Positions 63,450 through 64,000 of a stretch of DNA of 64,000 nt are shown here, piece by piece. A program made the translations under genes and the position numbers. The DNA is from Flavobacteriales bacterium (GTDB lineage: Bacteria > Bacteroidota > Bacteroidia > Flavobacteriales_F > PHOS-HE28). The notes beneath the pieces were generated by a model, which was given only the letters and a program-made list of their open reading frames with translations, was not told the DNA's origin and ran no database searches. Numbering within the stretch: the stretch's first letter is position 1; each line of letters starts with the position of its first letter. The stretch is from NCBI GenBank assembly GCA_016713875.1, contig JADJOI010000003.1:2418001-2482000 (forward strand). The letters are read 5' to 3'.

Positions 63450-64000
63450 CTAGATGTCGTCGTCGCTGAGGATCTCGGAGGCGCCCTTGATCACCTTGTC
63501 GAAGAAGCTGCCGACACGGCTGCCCTGGCTGTGGCCCTTCACCTTGGGGGCCTGGGCCGGCGCAGCGCCCTGCTTGGCGCGCTGGCGGTGCAGGAAGTCG
63601 AAGCCCTTCATCACCAGGCCCACGCCGGTGGCGAACAGGGGACTGGTCACCTGATCGACATTGCTCTTGGCCAGATGCTCGTTGGGGTAGCCGATGCGGG
63701 CGGTCATGCCGGTGATGTATTCCACCAGCTGGCGCAGGTGCTTGAGCTGGGCACCGCCACCGGTGAGGACCACGCCGGCGATGAGCTGCTTCTCCAGCCC
63801 GCTGTTCTTGATCTCGAAGTGGACGTGCTCAAGGATCTCCTCCATGCGGCTCTGGATCACCTCGGCAAGCATGCGCAGGCTGATCTCCTTGGGGTCGCGG
63901 CCGCGCAGACCGGGGATGCAGACGACCTCATTGTCCTTGTTCTCCGCGGCGAGGGCGCTGCCGAACTTCACTTTCAGCAGCTCGGCCTGCTCGCGCATCA
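63450..64000 (-). CDS. ftsA: Cell division protein FtsA, C-terminal part (runs off the window)
   Basis: About 183 residues are visible. Actin-like features: RMLAEVIQSRMEEILEHVHFEIKNSG, LIAGVVLTGGGAQLKHLRQLVEYITGM (adenosine/phosphate binding loop, GGGAQL) and FATGVGLVMKG. The tail (VKGHSQGSRVGSFFDKVIKG) is amphipathic and should anchor the FtsZ ring to the membrane. The N-terminal domains lie beyond the window edge. Gene order and the adjacent ftsZ support the assignment. Confidence 0.95.
   Translation of the reverse strand, partial: MREQAELLKVKFGSALAAENKDNEVVCIPGLRGRDPKEISLRMLAEVIQSRMEEILEHVHFEIKNSGLEKQLIAGVVLTGGGAQLKHLRQLVEYITGMTARIGYPNEHLAKSNVDQVTSPLFATGVGLVMKGFDFLHRQRAKQGAAPAQAPKVKGHSQGSRVGSFFDKVIKGASEILSDDDI

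Noticed and set aside
1..64000. tRNA, rRNA or origin of replication
   Set aside because: No cloverleaf, rRNA-like segment or DnaA-box cluster was recognised; dedicated searches would be decisive.

Overview
The window reads as a chromosome segment of a high-GC member of the Bacteroidota (Flavobacteriales-like). Many secreted proteins carry type IX secretion (T9SS) C-terminal sorting domains. TonB-dependent receptors are paired with HmuY-like proteins, and promoters resemble the Bacteroidota TAnnTTTG -7 element. An ftsA-ftsZ-yqeY cluster closes the window. No tRNA, rRNA or CRISPR array was recognised.

Layout. 0-12.9 kb holds chromosomal genes: a truncated sigma factor, a LuxR-type regulator, three T9SS-type surface proteins, a DUF4139 protein, an MBL hydrolase, a DUF4406-like gene, a GNAT, a beta-lactamase-family lipoprotein, and a SWIM zinc-finger/DUF6933 pair. 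At 13.2-14.0 kb lies a HigB/HigA-like toxin-antitoxin pair with a damaged toxin. At 14.2-20.3 kb lies a lower-GC defence island: C5-cytosine methyltransferase, MORC/MutL-like GHKL ATPase, Z1 helicase-like ATPase and a DUF4420 PD-(D/E)XK protein. This is the gene set of MZA-type loci but without the AIPR gene. An IS110-family transposase remnant abuts it, and inverted copies of a structured 55-bp repeat flank the whole island. 21.7-28.5 kb is a MacB-type ABC export operon. 28.8-31.9 kb has an RRM protein and an outer-membrane beta-barrel receptor. 31.9-36.4 kb is a HmuY-like / TonB receptor / HmuY-like iron or haem uptake operon.

36.5-42.1 kb encodes a giant T9SS protein built from about thirteen 119-residue repeats; it is interrupted by one missing base that sister repeats pinpoint. 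42.2-48.1 kb has a GT39-like glycosyltransferase, an HK/OmpR two-component pair and a TPR-LytS-type kinase. 48.1-58.5 kb is an accessory zone: 195-bp tandem repeats, then an array of paralogous T9SS protein pairs (here called X and Y) with truncated Y copies, an IS630 element inside one X gene, a roughly 0.9-kb direct repeat 5,038 bp apart, and three copies of a promoter-to-terminator unit that looks like a small RNA gene. 58.5-61.2 kb has small secreted proteins and a LytTR response regulator. 61.3-64 kb is yqeY, ftsZ and the end of ftsA on the minus strand.

A recurring feature is single-base frameshifts, mostly explainable as loss or gain of one G or C in a short run. They affect the beta-helix gene, DUF4406, the toxin, the GHKL ATPase, DUF4420, both transposases and the giant repeat protein. 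Either the assembly has residual homopolymer errors or these accessory genes are decaying. Several features are therefore given as reconstructed spans rather than single open frames.
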